DNA of 64,000 bases. It comes from Panaeolus papilionaceus. Taxonomy: Eukaryota > Basidiomycota > Agaricomycetes > Agaricales. The DNA lies in NCBI GenBank assembly GCA_015501605.1, contig JADNRZ010000016.1:1151769-1215768 (forward strand), written 5' to 3'. The translations under genes were made by a program, and so were the position numbers. Under the pieces are notes generated by a model. It saw only the letters and a program-made list of their open reading frames with translations, was not told the DNA's origin and searched no databases. Below, in pieces: positions 34,036-44,681 of this stretch. Every line of letters begins with the position of its first letter. Positions within the stretch are counted from its first letter, which is position 1.

Positions 34036-35032
34036 CAGTGTATCACCCGAATTTGATACAGCACAAATAAAATTTCATTTTTAAAAACAAACAACATGGG
34101 AAAGATAAAAATAACTATGGGAATGGGTAAACTAAATGTCTAAGAATGTTCATATAAAAATTCAAACAAAAATATGGCAAAATGGAGGCAGCAGAGGCAA
34201 ATGAAAAAAAAAACACCTGTCTCACAGTGTATCAGTCAATGAGACACCAGTGATGGCGTGTTGATGCGATCAAATCATGCATCAAAGTTATACTCCTCCT
34301 CATCTTCAGAGACAAGGAGGGCATTGTTGAGGTGGGGGGAAGATGGGGAGGCCAGTGTATCATTGCTGTTGGTATTGGGGGCGTCCTCGGAGTCAGGATA
34401 CATGTCTATCAGCCAGGTAGGGGGCCCATTCTTGACACAGGGCCGCTTTTTAGTTTTTTTTTGGGGGGGGAATTCTCCCTCTCCCAATCCTTGAGCTTGA
34501 ACCACTAACCCTTCAACTCAGAGCATCAAGCTGTCCTTGACTCATTTTTTGATGATCTTTTGAACTGCATTCTTCCCTTTAAAAATCTTGGAAGGCATTG
34601 GAGAAGGTGGGGTACATATTATAACTACATTGCAATAGACCTGCTTAAATACCAGTATATCAAAAATCATAATTTATGTATTTTTTGTTTTTCTGGCCTT
34701 GCATGTGAGATTTAGCCACAAAAATTGACACATAGCATCCCATGGCTTCTCTGAACAATCTGAGTACAATTGATACAGCCCAACTGGAGTATTTCAGCAC
34801 ATAGAAGCAAGATCATTGGCCATTATTTTTGAAATCAAGACAAAGTGTGGTGTCAAAATATATTGATAGTCAGATCCTCAGTGAAGTACATGCTTTGGCT
34901 ATTCAAAATTTGGTATATATCCATATGACACTATTTCTAACAAAAGCTGTTTGTTATTCCAACTGCGCGTTCCTATTTGCGACGACGCGCTGCGCATTTC
35001 TGTTTGGTGTCTCATTGTCATGTGATACACTG
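34036..35032. mobile_element. pogo/Tc1-like element, 997 bp
   Basis: Terminal inverted repeats CAGTGTATCAC (34036-34046 and its complement at 35022-35032), flanked by TA on both sides (34034-34035, 35033-35034). TA duplications and CAGT ends fit the Tc1/mariner-pogo group. A second copy of the CAGTGTATCA motif lies inside, near 34217. The interior retains a possible transposase tail (next entry). Confidence 0.75.
34275..34505 (-). pseudogene. possible transposase C-terminal remnant
   Basis: 76-codon minus frame: basic start (PPQKKTKKRPCVKNGPPTW) and an acidic end (VSEDEEEYNFDA). Acidic tails are common at the end of pogo-type DDE transposases; that is the only support beyond location inside a pogo-like element. 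Could be chance. Confidence 0.35.
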
Positions 35033-35327
35033 TAGACTTCAATTTCTTGGTTAAAGTGTTCAGTGGTTCCATCAGTTTGGGGGTGGTAGGCAGTGGAGAG
35101 TTTGGATTCAACATTGAGGAGTCTAAGAAGTTCTTTGAAGGTGTGGGCAGCAAATCTGGGGTCACAGTCTGAGGTGATGGAGTCTGGGAGTCCAAATCAT
35201 TTGTAGAGATTGTCAAGTAAAAGTTTGGTGACACCTTCGGTGGAGATCGTTTTGGAACAAGGGATAAGGATTACCCCCTTTGTAAGGCCATGGTCCACCA
35301 CAGACAGAATAGAGTCATATCCAAGGG

Positions 35328-36416
35328 GAGGACTTTGCTACAGCCCAGGTAATTCAACCGACTTTCGATCGACCATCTGACAGTCGACCGAAAGTCAGTT
35401 GAGTGTCGGTCTGGTATTTTTACATAAATGTGACTTTCAGGGTAGAATGTCACCTTAGTGTTGATCGACTTTTGATCAACTTTCGGTCAACAGTCGGTCC
35501 ACCCCCAGTTTCTCTGCCAAAATTTAACCGACAACCAACTTTTGTCTCAGAACTGTCAATTGACTTTCAGTCAGTCAATTGACCATTGACTGACACTGTC
35601 GATTGACTGTCAGTCAACTTATGTTTTCTTCTCTCATTGTAGGTATTTCCTAATTCAGCTAAATCTGTGACATCTATACATGTCACAGCTAATTTTTTCT
35701 ATCACTGCTAGACACTATCTGTCACAGACAACTATGTGACATGTGACAGTCATGTTAGGTCACATTTACATATACATATTTTACTTGTAATACCACATCA
35801 CATACTAATGTAGCTAGATCTGTGACATAGATGTGACATGTCACAAATTGAAAACTGTTCTAAGCCACAATGGACTGCTAGTTGTCTGTGTCAGTACTGG
35901 ATGCTATCAGTCATGGAAGACTATGTGACATGTGACAATCATAGTTGGTCACATCCACACACACACAAACAATTCACTTGTAATACTAGTGTCACAGTTG
36001 TGTTATACAATTTCATATTGAATCAGAGTGTGACAAGTGACAAGATATATAGAGTGTCACATTTATTGTCACAAACACTATGGAAAAATTAGTTTCACAC
36101 AAAAGATATATTATTACTAAGGGTGTGACACATAGTAACATGCACTAGTGGAAGGTGTGACAGGAGATTGTCACATTTCTTGTCACAACACACTATAGAC
36201 TTGCATTTTAATCAGAAAAATCAAATATTCACAATAAACTGATTTGTGTCAATCAACAGTCAACCGAAAGTTGATTGACATCCAACCGACTGTCAATTGA
36301 AAGTCGATTGAAAAAACCCCAAACAGCTGTTTTTCACACCAAAAATACTTTTTGCAAAAGTTGATCGAAGGTCAACCAACAGTTGATCGAACCACCTGGG
36401 CCAGTGCGAAGTACTG
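35328..36416. mobile_element. hAT-like element E4 (GTCGATCGAC array type)
   Basis: 1089 bp flanked by TCCAAGGG (35320-35327 and 36417-36424). Ends GAGGACTTTGCTACAGCCC and, reversed, CAGTACTTCGCACTGGCCC. Subterminal arrays are built on GTCGATCGAC-type palindromes (ACCGACTTTCGATCGACC and variants). The core has TGTGACATGTCACA repeats like E1. Inserted in Gypsy fragment D. Confidence 0.88.
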
Positions 36417-36533
36417 TCCAAGGGATGGTGGGAGGTTGGTGATCAAATCCATTGAGGTTTGGGCAAAGGGTTTCATTGATTCTGGAGCAGGAATTGGAAT
36501 TAGTGTGGGTCTTCCAGGGTTCCTGTTACATCA

Positions 36534-37084
36534 TCTCTTTTCCTCTTTATCTTTTCTTTATCTTATCTGGACTATTTATCTCTCTTCATCTTATCTCTGT
36601 GTACTATCATCTCTATTTGTACTTTTATCTCATCTATTTCCTATCTCCGGAGCCCCACATCATCCTCCTAACACTGACTCTCACTCCACCTTCATTTCTG
36701 CTGTTGCTCCACTTCTTTCTCCTATCTATGACTTGTCTCCTTACTCATCTCTCTCACACCTATGACTCATTCTTACTACGGACTATACTTCTGACTCATA
36801 TACTTCTCACCTTATCTACTTGGCATTTACACACACAGCCTTGCCAGATATCTATATAAACACCATAGTTTATACCCTTGTTCTTTAGCTAGTTCTTTAA
36901 CTTTGAATAGAACAACAACTTCTACTACAATCTTACTCTTCTTGCTCTCTTCTAAGACAATACCAGCGTAGTGTGCGTACGCAGTGGCATTCTTAGAACG
37001 ATACTTGAACCTTATCACACAACTGAACCGACTCTGACTAGCTCAAAGGCCTTAACCGCAAGCGCCTGTCAGGCTACTGTAACA
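36534..37084 (+). mobile_element. 5' LTR now joined to X2, originally of X1
   Basis: 551 bp, TGTTACATCATC to CTACTGTAACA. Its left flank GTTCC (36529-36533) is the complement of GGAAC beside the 25531 LTR, and it shares the GGACTATT segment with that LTR. These two facts show that the pair were the two LTRs of one insertion. Confidence 0.85.
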
Positions 37085-37097
37085 AAAGAACTAGCTA
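36853..37097 (+). promoter_or_regulatory. LTR promoter and self-priming site
   Basis: TATATAAA at 36853-36860. The block TAGCTAGTTCTTT at 36886-36898 lies 26-38 bp further on, at the expected transcript start. Directly after the LTR, 37085-37097 is AAAGAACTAGCTA, a perfect 13-nt complement of that block. This is the arrangement of Tf1/sushi elements, which prime from the folded 5' end of their own RNA instead of a tRNA. Confidence 0.8.
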
Positions 37098-37264
37098 CCC
37101 AACATACACCGTCCATAGTTTACAAGACGGCACCCCTCATACAAAACGGCAACCCAGAAGAAGAAAACCAGCACCAAACCTCAATCAGGAACCTCCAGCC
37201 AAGCCAACTCCCCTGTATCAACTAGCAGCAGAGGATTACGATTCCCTATCAGAAAGAAGAAACC

Positions 37265-38788
37265 TTGGGAAAACTAGAAACATCCAAGAAAGAACAACAG
37301 AAGACCAACGAACCCCTCTCCGAACCAGACCAAGAAACTGAACAAGAATCCCAGACCAACGAACAAGAAGAACTTGACACTCCTGTATCGCCCAACAAAC
37401 TGAAAGAACCCTTGGAAACTCCAGAACCAACTGAAACCACAAACAAACCAGAAGAAATCCCAGACACACCAGAAGAACCCTTGAAAGAACCCGAACAACC
37501 CCTTGACATCTCCCTTGCCCTCAGCCAACCAATTGAACCTTACGACCCCAGAGAACTGGACTACACTATCACCAGAACCCCAGTCTTCAGCACCGAAATC
37601 CCTTCATTCTCTACCAGTATGGCAACTGCGACTCTCACTCAGCCCCCAGGAGGCTGCTCTGCCTCTTCTTCAAGACCTGGAGGAGCTGTCCAAGATTGTT
37701 CCCAGAGAGGACTGTCAGGACCACCTGGAGGAGATCCTCAACCAGAAACTGACAACGAAGGACCAGGTGACCCCAATCCTTCTGGTAACCCTGACCCTGG
37801 TAACGGTCCACAAGATGATCCAGCTGCAGAGGCATTTAAAAACGCCCTGAAGAAAGAAGTCAACCTTGGCGCACCTGAGAAGTTCACTGGAGACTGCACC
37901 AAGACCAAGCATTTTATCACCAAATGCTGGTCCTATCTCCACATCAATCGACACATCTACAACAATGATGACCTGAAGATCGCCTTCATCTTATCATACT
38001 TTGCCGAAGGACCAAAGGGAGATAGAGAAGCAATGGACTGGAAACACTGCTTCCTAGCTGGAAAGTTCAATGAAGCCCAAAGAAACAAGACCACAGTCTC
38101 CTATGGAAGGTTCAACAACTTCCTTCAAAAATTTACTGAAGACTTTGCCCCAAGACTTGGACACGACCATGCAAGGAAAGATCTCAAGAACATCCAACAA
38201 GAAGGAAACGTCAAATCACACAACACTGCTTTCAAGAACCTCATGATCACTGCAGGCTATGCCTTCCCTCACACCGACCCCGATGATAACCTCAATCTGA
38301 TGGAAGACCTGCTGATTGGAATCTATCAAGACTCTCTTAAGAAACCAATCTTGGACAAGATTCGCAACAATGGATACAACCCCTACACCCTGAAGGAATG
38401 GATGGATCAAGCAGCTGAAGTGGACACCCGTTGGAGGGAATCTTTTCCTTTCCTGTTTGACAAGAAACCTGCCAAACGCTTCACCTCTAACCAGATGGGA
38501 TTCAGATTTGCCAGTTCCAAGCAAATCAATCTCACTGAAGTTGAGCATGCAGACCATATGAAGAATGGCACCTGCTTCTGCTGCCACCAACCAGGTCATA
38601 TCTCCAAGTTTTGTTCCAATTGTGATTTCAAGAAGACAAACCAGAACCAGAATACCAACAACAGCGATACTGCCCCAACTAGGAACCCGAAGGATTTCGC
38701 CAAGTACATCTGCACCTTCTATCGCGACTTGAACGAAGAACAACATGCTGAATTTACTGCCGAAATGCAAGAACAGGATTTTGCCTGA
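37265..38788 (+). CDS. gag: X2 gag
   Basis: 507 codons, identical in translation to X1 gag. Acidic/Pro-rich N-terminal third, capsid-like middle, zinc knuckle CFCCHQPGHISKFC near residue 435, Asn-rich linker, then the C-terminal AKYICTFYRDLNEEQHAEF helix. As in X1 the frame opens at TTG, and a better N-terminal frame (PLYQLAAEDYDSLSERR, from about 37215) is out of phase, so a frameshift near 37262 has probably removed the natural start. Confidence 0.75.
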   Translation: MGKLETSKKEQQKTNEPLSEPDQETEQESQTNEQEELDTPVSPNKLKEPLETPEPTETTNKPEEIPDTPEEPLKEPEQPLDISLALSQPIEPYDPRELDYTITRTPVFSTEIPSFSTSMATATLTQPPGGCSASSSRPGGAVQDCSQRGLSGPPGGDPQPETDNEGPGDPNPSGNPDPGNGPQDDPAAEAFKNALKKEVNLGAPEKFTGDCTKTKHFITKCWSYLHINRHIYNNDDLKIAFILSYFAEGPKGDREAMDWKHCFLAGKFNEAQRNKTTVSYGRFNNFLQKFTEDFAPRLGHDHARKDLKNIQQEGNVKSHNTAFKNLMITAGYAFPHTDPDDNLNLMEDLLIGIYQDSLKKPILDKIRNNGYNPYTLKEWMDQAAEVDTRWRESFPFLFDKKPAKRFTSNQMGFRFASSKQINLTEVEHADHMKNGTCFCCHQPGHISKFCSNCDFKKTNQNQNTNNSDTAPTRNPKDFAKYICTFYRDLNEEQHAEFTAEMQEQDFA

Positions 38789-38867
38789 AAGGTTTCACCT
38801 CAACATCTAAACCTTATGTATCAGTTTGTTCCGCTTTGATAGCTCACAATGAATCTTTTTCTGTCCC

Positions 38868-41800
38868 GTGACTATCAAGTGTGAACAACTGAGAACCGCT
38901 GAACCCCTGCATACTCAAGCCCTCCTCGACTCTGGAGCAGCTGGCATATTCATTGACCAATCATTTGCGAAACTCCACGGCTTTCCCCTGACTCCACTCA
39001 GAACCCCAATCCTAGTCCGAAACGTTGATGGCACTGCAAACAAGAAGGGTACAATTACCCACCGAATGACTCTGAACCTGAAGATCTACAACAAGATCAA
39101 GAAGACTGATTTCCTAGTAACTGGGTTAGGAAATCAGAAGATTATCTTGGGACTACCCTGGTTGCAGGACACGAACCCCGAGATCGACTGGAAGAATGCT
39201 TCCTTAAACTGGCAGACCCCTACTATTGAGGACGAACCCAACAGAGAAGAACACCTGAACAGCACAAAGAACCCAATTCCTGATTGGTACCTGACCGACT
39301 TGATTATTATTGAAGAATGAACCATCTCCCAACTGGAGCTCCATGTTAAGAAGATGCTGGGAAAGAACACGACCCTGAACCGACCCGACTGGCTGACCAC
39401 CGACAACCTAATCATCTCCTTTATGGAAGGACAACCGACAGAAGAAACCAAAGAAATCTGGATCTACACAACTCTGACACATTCCCAAGCCTTTGCTCAG
39501 AAATTCGACAAGAAGACTGACGAAACTGACCTGACCAAGATCATTCCCCCTGAATTTCATCCCTGGATATCCGTTTTTAGTGAAGAAGCCTCTTCAACCC
39601 TGCCAGCTTGAAAACCTTGGGATCACGAAATCAAGCTCAAACCTGACTTCGTGCTGAAATTCACAAAGGTTTACTCACTCTCACACAAACAAGACAATGC
39701 CACCAAGAATTTCCTTGAAGAACATCTCAGTAAAGGAACTATTCGTCACAGCAACTCCCCACAAGCAGCAGGATTCTTTTATGTCACCAAGAAAGATGGC
39801 AAGCTTCACCCGTGCCAAGACTACCAACATCTGAACGAAGGAACCATCAAGAACACCTACCCTCTTCCCCTAGTCACTGACCTCATGGATAAACTCCAAG
39901 GAGCCAAGTACTTCACTAAGCTTGACATCCGCTGGGGTTACAACAATGTCTGTATCAAGGAAAATGACGAATGGAAGGCAGCCTTCAAGACAAAATATGG
40001 TCTCTTCGAACCCCTGGTCATGTTCTTTGGCCTCTGCAACTCCCCTGCGACCTTTCAATCGATGATGGACAACCTCTTCATCCAACAAGTCGAAAACAGA
40101 TACATTATCATCTACATGGACAACATCCTGATCTATGCCACAAACCAAGAAGACCTTGAGAAATACACCAAAGAAGTACTCCAGATTATGAAAGAAAACG
40201 ACCTTTACCTGAAACCCAAGAAATGCGAATTCAACAAGACCAAGATCGCCTACCTAGGATTTATCATTGAACACAACAAGATTTCCATGGACCCTGCCAA
40301 GATTTCTGGAATTAAAGACTGGCTGACCCCGAAGACCCTCAAACAAGTCCAATCATTCCTAGGCTTTGGCAACTTCTACCAAAAGTTCATCCAACACTAT
40401 TCTGACCTTGCTAGACCCCTGAACGACTTGCTCCGAAAAGATCGACCCTTTGTCTGGACCAAAATTCACCAAACCGCATTCGATAACCTTAAGGACTGAT
40501 TCAGCAAGGAACCAGTTCTCACCATGCCTGACCAGAACCAACCATTCCAGATTGAAGCCAACACCTCCCAATATGCCTATGGAGCTGTCCTCACCCAGAC
40601 AGACAGCAATGGAAAACAACATCCTGTATGTTTCCTCTCCCGTTCTTTCTCCCCTGCTGAACAGAACTACCAAGTCTTTGATCAAGAACTCCTAGGAGTT
40701 ATCTGAGCTCTTGAAGAATGGAAACACTACATCCTAGGATCCCCCCACACGACTGTGGTTCACTCCGATCACAAGAACCTCATGTACTGGCGCTCACCCC
40801 AGAACCTTAATCGACAACAAGCACAATGGTTCCTTATCCTTTCTGAATACAACATCATGCTCGAACATATGCCTGGTCATAAGATGATCCAATCTGATGC
40901 ACTCTCAAGAAGACCTGACCTTGTTCCAGAAGGAGAAAACAAAGAAAACACTGATGTCACTATGCTCCCCGAAACTCTATTCATTAATCTCATTGACACT
41001 GAACTCCAGAAACAAATCGCCGGCACCAGACCTCTCGATAAGAACACTATGGAAGCCCTAGAAACATTACTGAAGAACGCCAATGCCACCTCTGGCACAT
41101 CGATCAACGATTGGTCCCTTGAAGAAGGAGAACATGGAAAATTACTCTTCTACAAAGACAAGATCTACGTTCCCAACAACCTTGAACTCAGGAAATCCAT
41201 TGTCATGCACCACCACGACCCTGTCACTGCAGGACATCCAGGACAAATTGAAACCTACAACGCTGTTGCCACTTCATACTGGTGGCCTGGCATGCGCCGC
41301 TTCGTCTCTGCCTACATCAAAGGATGCTCTACCTGCCAGCAGTTTAAGATCAATCAGAACCCTGCACGACCTACCTTAATGCTGATACCTGCCCCAGAAT
41401 CGTTGAAACCCTTTGCCCAGACGTCAATGGATCTTATCACTGACCTTCCGCCATCCCTCAGATATGACTCTATTCTGTCCGTGGTGGACCACGGCCTTAT
41501 GAAGGGGGTAATTCTTATCCCTTGTTCCAAAATGATCACCACTGAAGGAGCAGCCAAACTTTTACTTGACAACCTTTACAAAAGATTCGGACTTCCAGAT
41601 TCAATTACTTCAGATTGCGACCCCAGATTCACCACCCACACCTTCAAAGAACTTCTCAGACTTCTCAACATCAAATCCAAACTCTCTACAGCCTATCATC
41701 CCCAGACAGACGGCACCACAGAACATTTCAATCAAGAAATTGAAGTATACCTTTCTATCTACTGCATTACAAATCCTGAATCATGGCCCAATGCACTCCC

Positions 41801-42835
41801 CACTCTTGAATTCACTCACAACAACCGACAACACTCCGATCGCGCCCACTCTCCCTTCGAACTTATGATGGGAACGAACCCCACACAGATCCTGTTGGCC
41901 TTTGAACACACAGTCTACCCTTCTGTGGATAAGAAGCTCGCTGTAAGGGCACCTCAGACACACACAAGTCCTGGGGGAGATCCAAAGATATATATCAGCT
42001 CTACATAAATACAGGAAGTAGGCTCACCTGGGGGAGATCCAAAGAGAAAGAGGTAAAGGATCAAACCCAGGTGAAACAGCTATTTAAGTGATGAGCTGGC
42101 ATTGGCATCAGCCTTGATGCCAAACAATGCCTTTGGAAACAAACAAAGGGAAACACAAAGGAATGACTATGTAACAGTGGCAACAACTAAATAATGAATG
42201 AATGGCAACTAAAGGAGAGTGTAATATAATATCTATGAGTCCATGATATGTCCAGATAATGAGATAGAGCAAAGGAAATGGAGAAAGGAGAGACAGAGAG
42301 ATGATAATAAGGAAAGGAATAGGAGGTAGCAGGAGATCCCCTGACACTCGCCTCCCTTCTAAAGATCTGACAAGAAGCCATTGCTGCTCACACATTCGCC
42401 AGAAATAGAATGATCAACTTCAGCAAGAACCCGTTCACGCCATTCAAACTTGGAGATCTTGTGTGGCTTGACTCCCAAAACCTGAAACTTGGACACAACA
42501 AGAAGATTGCAACGAAACAAGAAGGACCCTTTCCAATTACCGAAGTATTGGGACCAGTAACGTACCACCTCAAACTCCCACAGTATTGGAAAATCCATGA
42601 TGTCTTCCACGCTACCCTTCTCTCTGAATATTCTGAAACAACAGAACATGGGCCAAACTTCCCACAACCGCCACCAGACATCATTGGCAGAGAAGAATAC
42701 AAACTTGACAGGATTCACAAACACTGCGGCAAATCAGGCAAGAGAGAATACTTTGTATCCTGGAAAGGCTTCCCACCGTTCCACAACTCCTGGGAACCAG
42801 AAGAAAATCTTGCCAACACCCCTGACATTCTTTGA
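38868..42835 (+). pseudogene. X2 pol (protease to chromodomain), broken
   Basis: Same domain order as X1: DSG protease (38931), RT ([11 protein letters not shown] near 40029; YMDN near 40115), RNase H, integrase HHCC and core, then chromodomain (42680-42830; EYFVSWKGFPPFHNSWEPEENL). TGA stops at 39318, 39609, 40497, 40704 and 42368, and a solo LTR at 41942-42346. Copy A has CGA at the positions matching 40497 and 40704. The second catalytic Asp of RT is Asn (GAC to AAC), likewise a CpG change. Confidence 0.85.
41942..42346 (-). mobile_element. solo LTR inside X2 integrase
   Basis: Mirror of 27926-28330; flanked by CTCGC (41937-41941 and 42347-42351). Sharing this insertion means X1 and X2 share a common history after both the element and the solo LTR arose. 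Confidence 0.85.
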
Positions 42836-42904
42836 CCATATAAGAAGTGTCACAAACTCATCCAGATTCCCCAGTTCAAACAACTACTACAACCCACCAA
42901 CAAC

Positions 42905-44011
42905 ATGACTACCACCTCCGCTCTCAAATCTTCATCCTCCTCTTTGCTCTCCACCACTCCCAAGTCTGTTCAAATTCATTCTCCTGCTCAAGGATCCTTC
43001 TCGGATCCTCCCTCTGTTGTTTCCCCAGTTTTCCTGCAATCTATTTCCAACAAAGAATTCATTGCCTGCACAAAAACTCTCATTGCTGAAGCCAAGCAAC
43101 GAGGACACCTCCTGGAAGAAGAAGCCAAACGAACCAAGGCCTTGTCATCTAGAATCCCCAAGATTCAAAATCTTGACGACGTCCTCAAAACTCTTGTTCA
43201 AGCCCACGAGAACACCATTGTCAATGGTAATGACCCCAAGCTCACCAACATCCTCTATCAAGCTAAAGGATGGGAAACACCTTCTGTTGCTCCTGGCTCT
43301 GCTCACAACCGCACCACCATCAGCTTCGAAGAGTTCGTAGACATCTTCCGTACCCAAGAAGACTACGACCTCCTTGCCTGGAAACTCCCTTTCTCTGACC
43401 ATCACCTGCCTCACTTCTGTTTCATGGACAACAACATTAATGAAATCAAGAAGCAAATCCTCAAGCTAATGGCGATCTGTGACAACCTTCGCAGAAAAGC
43501 CACCGACAACTGGGATGTCGGATGTAGCCAGTTCAAGGTTTTTTGCCAACAACACTTCAACAACCCAGATTGCAGGAATCGCCTCATGGAGCTCATCGTT
43601 GAGCAAAGAAAGAAATATGCCAGTCACGAACCCAATGACAACTACACCTTCAAACACAACAAAAACCCCTCCTATGACTACTCCTTCCCGATTCCCCAAC
43701 AACCAACACTATCAGACCTTGTATCTTGCGACCCCAAAAACTTATTCGAGAACCTCGATCCCATCGTCTCCAGCAATCTCGTTGCTCTTCTGAAACGTGG
43801 CACTCAACTCTGTCTGAAATGCCCTGTCCCTGATCATTTCATTACAGACTGCCCCAATTCCATCTGTTGGAACTGCAGGAAAGAAGCACCCGGACATTGT
43901 CTCAAAGAATGTCCAGGTCCCGTTGTCAAGAACAAGAAAGGAAAAAGGAAAGCCCCCTCTGGTCGACACTCCCCTCCAAATCCATGGACCAAACTCAGTC
44001 CTTGGGACTGA
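42905..44011 (+). CDS. X2 extra ORF: double zinc-knuckle protein downstream of pol
   Basis: 368 aa from the ATG at 42905, in the sense direction, 70 bp after the pol stop. Ser/Thr-rich start; helical middle (KEFIACTKTLIAEAKQRGHL; NNINEIKKQILKLMAICDNL); then two zinc knuckles near residues 306-335: CLKCPVPDHFITDC and CWNCRKEAPGHCLKEC; short basic tail (KNKKGKRKAPSG). It looks like a second nucleic-acid-binding gag-type protein. Function unknown; env-like features (signal peptide, membrane span) are absent. Intact in X2, frameshifted in X1. Confidence 0.7.
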   Translation: MTTTSALKSSSSSLLSTTPKSVQIHSPAQGSFSDPPSVVSPVFLQSISNKEFIACTKTLIAEAKQRGHLLEEEAKRTKALSSRIPKIQNLDDVLKTLVQAHENTIVNGNDPKLTNILYQAKGWETPSVAPGSAHNRTTISFEEFVDIFRTQEDYDLLAWKLPFSDHHLPHFCFMDNNINEIKKQILKLMAICDNLRRKATDNWDVGCSQFKVFCQQHFNNPDCRNRLMELIVEQRKKYASHEPNDNYTFKHNKNPSYDYSFPIPQQPTLSDLVSCDPKNLFENLDPIVSSNLVALLKRGTQLCLKCPVPDHFITDCPNSICWNCRKEAPGHCLKECPGPVVKNKKGKRKAPSGRHSPPNPWTKLSPWD

Positions 44012-44163
44012 ATGGACTGAGAATTGAGAGCGCGAGGAGAATGGCAACCCAGATCATCCACCAACAACGATGGCTCTTGGCGCAACAACTTCTACAACTA
44101 CGACGACGACATGTGTGACGAGGCCATTCACAACATCAACACCTGATTGAGGTCAATCAGTCT

Positions 44164-44177
44164 TAGTATGGGGGTAA
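44164..44177 (+). promoter_or_regulatory. polypurine tract of X2
   Basis: AGTATGGGGGTAA directly before the 3' LTR at 44178; X1 has AGTACGGGGGTAA at the same place. Likely plus-strand primer. Confidence 0.6.
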
Positions 44178-44681
44178 TGTTACATCGTCTCTTTTCCTCT
44201 TTATCTTTTCTTCATCTTATCTCTGTGTACTATCATCTCTATTTGTACTTTTATCTCATCTATTTCTTATCTCCAGAGCCCCACATCATCCTCCTAACGC
44301 CAACTCTCACTCCACCTTCATTTCTGCTGTTGCTCCACTTCTTTCTCCTATCTATGACTTGTCTCCTTACTCATCTCTCTCACACCTATGACTCATATAC
44401 TTCTCACCTTATCTACTTGGCATTTACACACACAGCCTTGCTAGATATCTATATAAACACCGTAGTCTATACCCTTGTTCTTTAGCTAGTTCTTTAACTT
44501 TGAATAGAACAACAACTTCTACTACAATCTTACTCTTCTTGCTCTCTTCTAAGACAATACCAGCGTAGTGTGTGTACACAGTGGCATTCTTAGAACGATA
44601 CTCGAACCTTATCGCACAACTGAACTGACTCCGACTAGCTCAAAGGCCTTAACTGCAAGTGCCTGTCAGGCTACCGTAACA
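44178..44681 (+). mobile_element. 3' LTR of X2
   Basis: 504 bp, TGTTACATCGTC to CTACCGTAACA. It lacks the GGACTATT segment (like the 33188 LTR) and has a further deletion of about 29 bp between two GACTCAT repeats. The right flank (GAGAG) is P2 core DNA and matches neither other flank, so another rearrangement occurred here. Confidence 0.82.

Larger units (their letters stand above)
33987..36533 (-). pseudogene. fragment D: rest of copy A integrase, inverted and twice interrupted
   Basis: Minus-strand integrase pieces at 36425-36533 (from the NPGRP segment), 35035-35319 ([19 protein letters not shown]) and 33987-34035 (LSIYCITNPESWPD). They are separated by the hAT-like element E4 and a pogo-like element. 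The first piece begins at GGAAC (complement of 36529-36533), precisely where copy A stops at 25530. It is therefore the inverted continuation of copy A pol, not a separate element. Confidence 0.82.
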
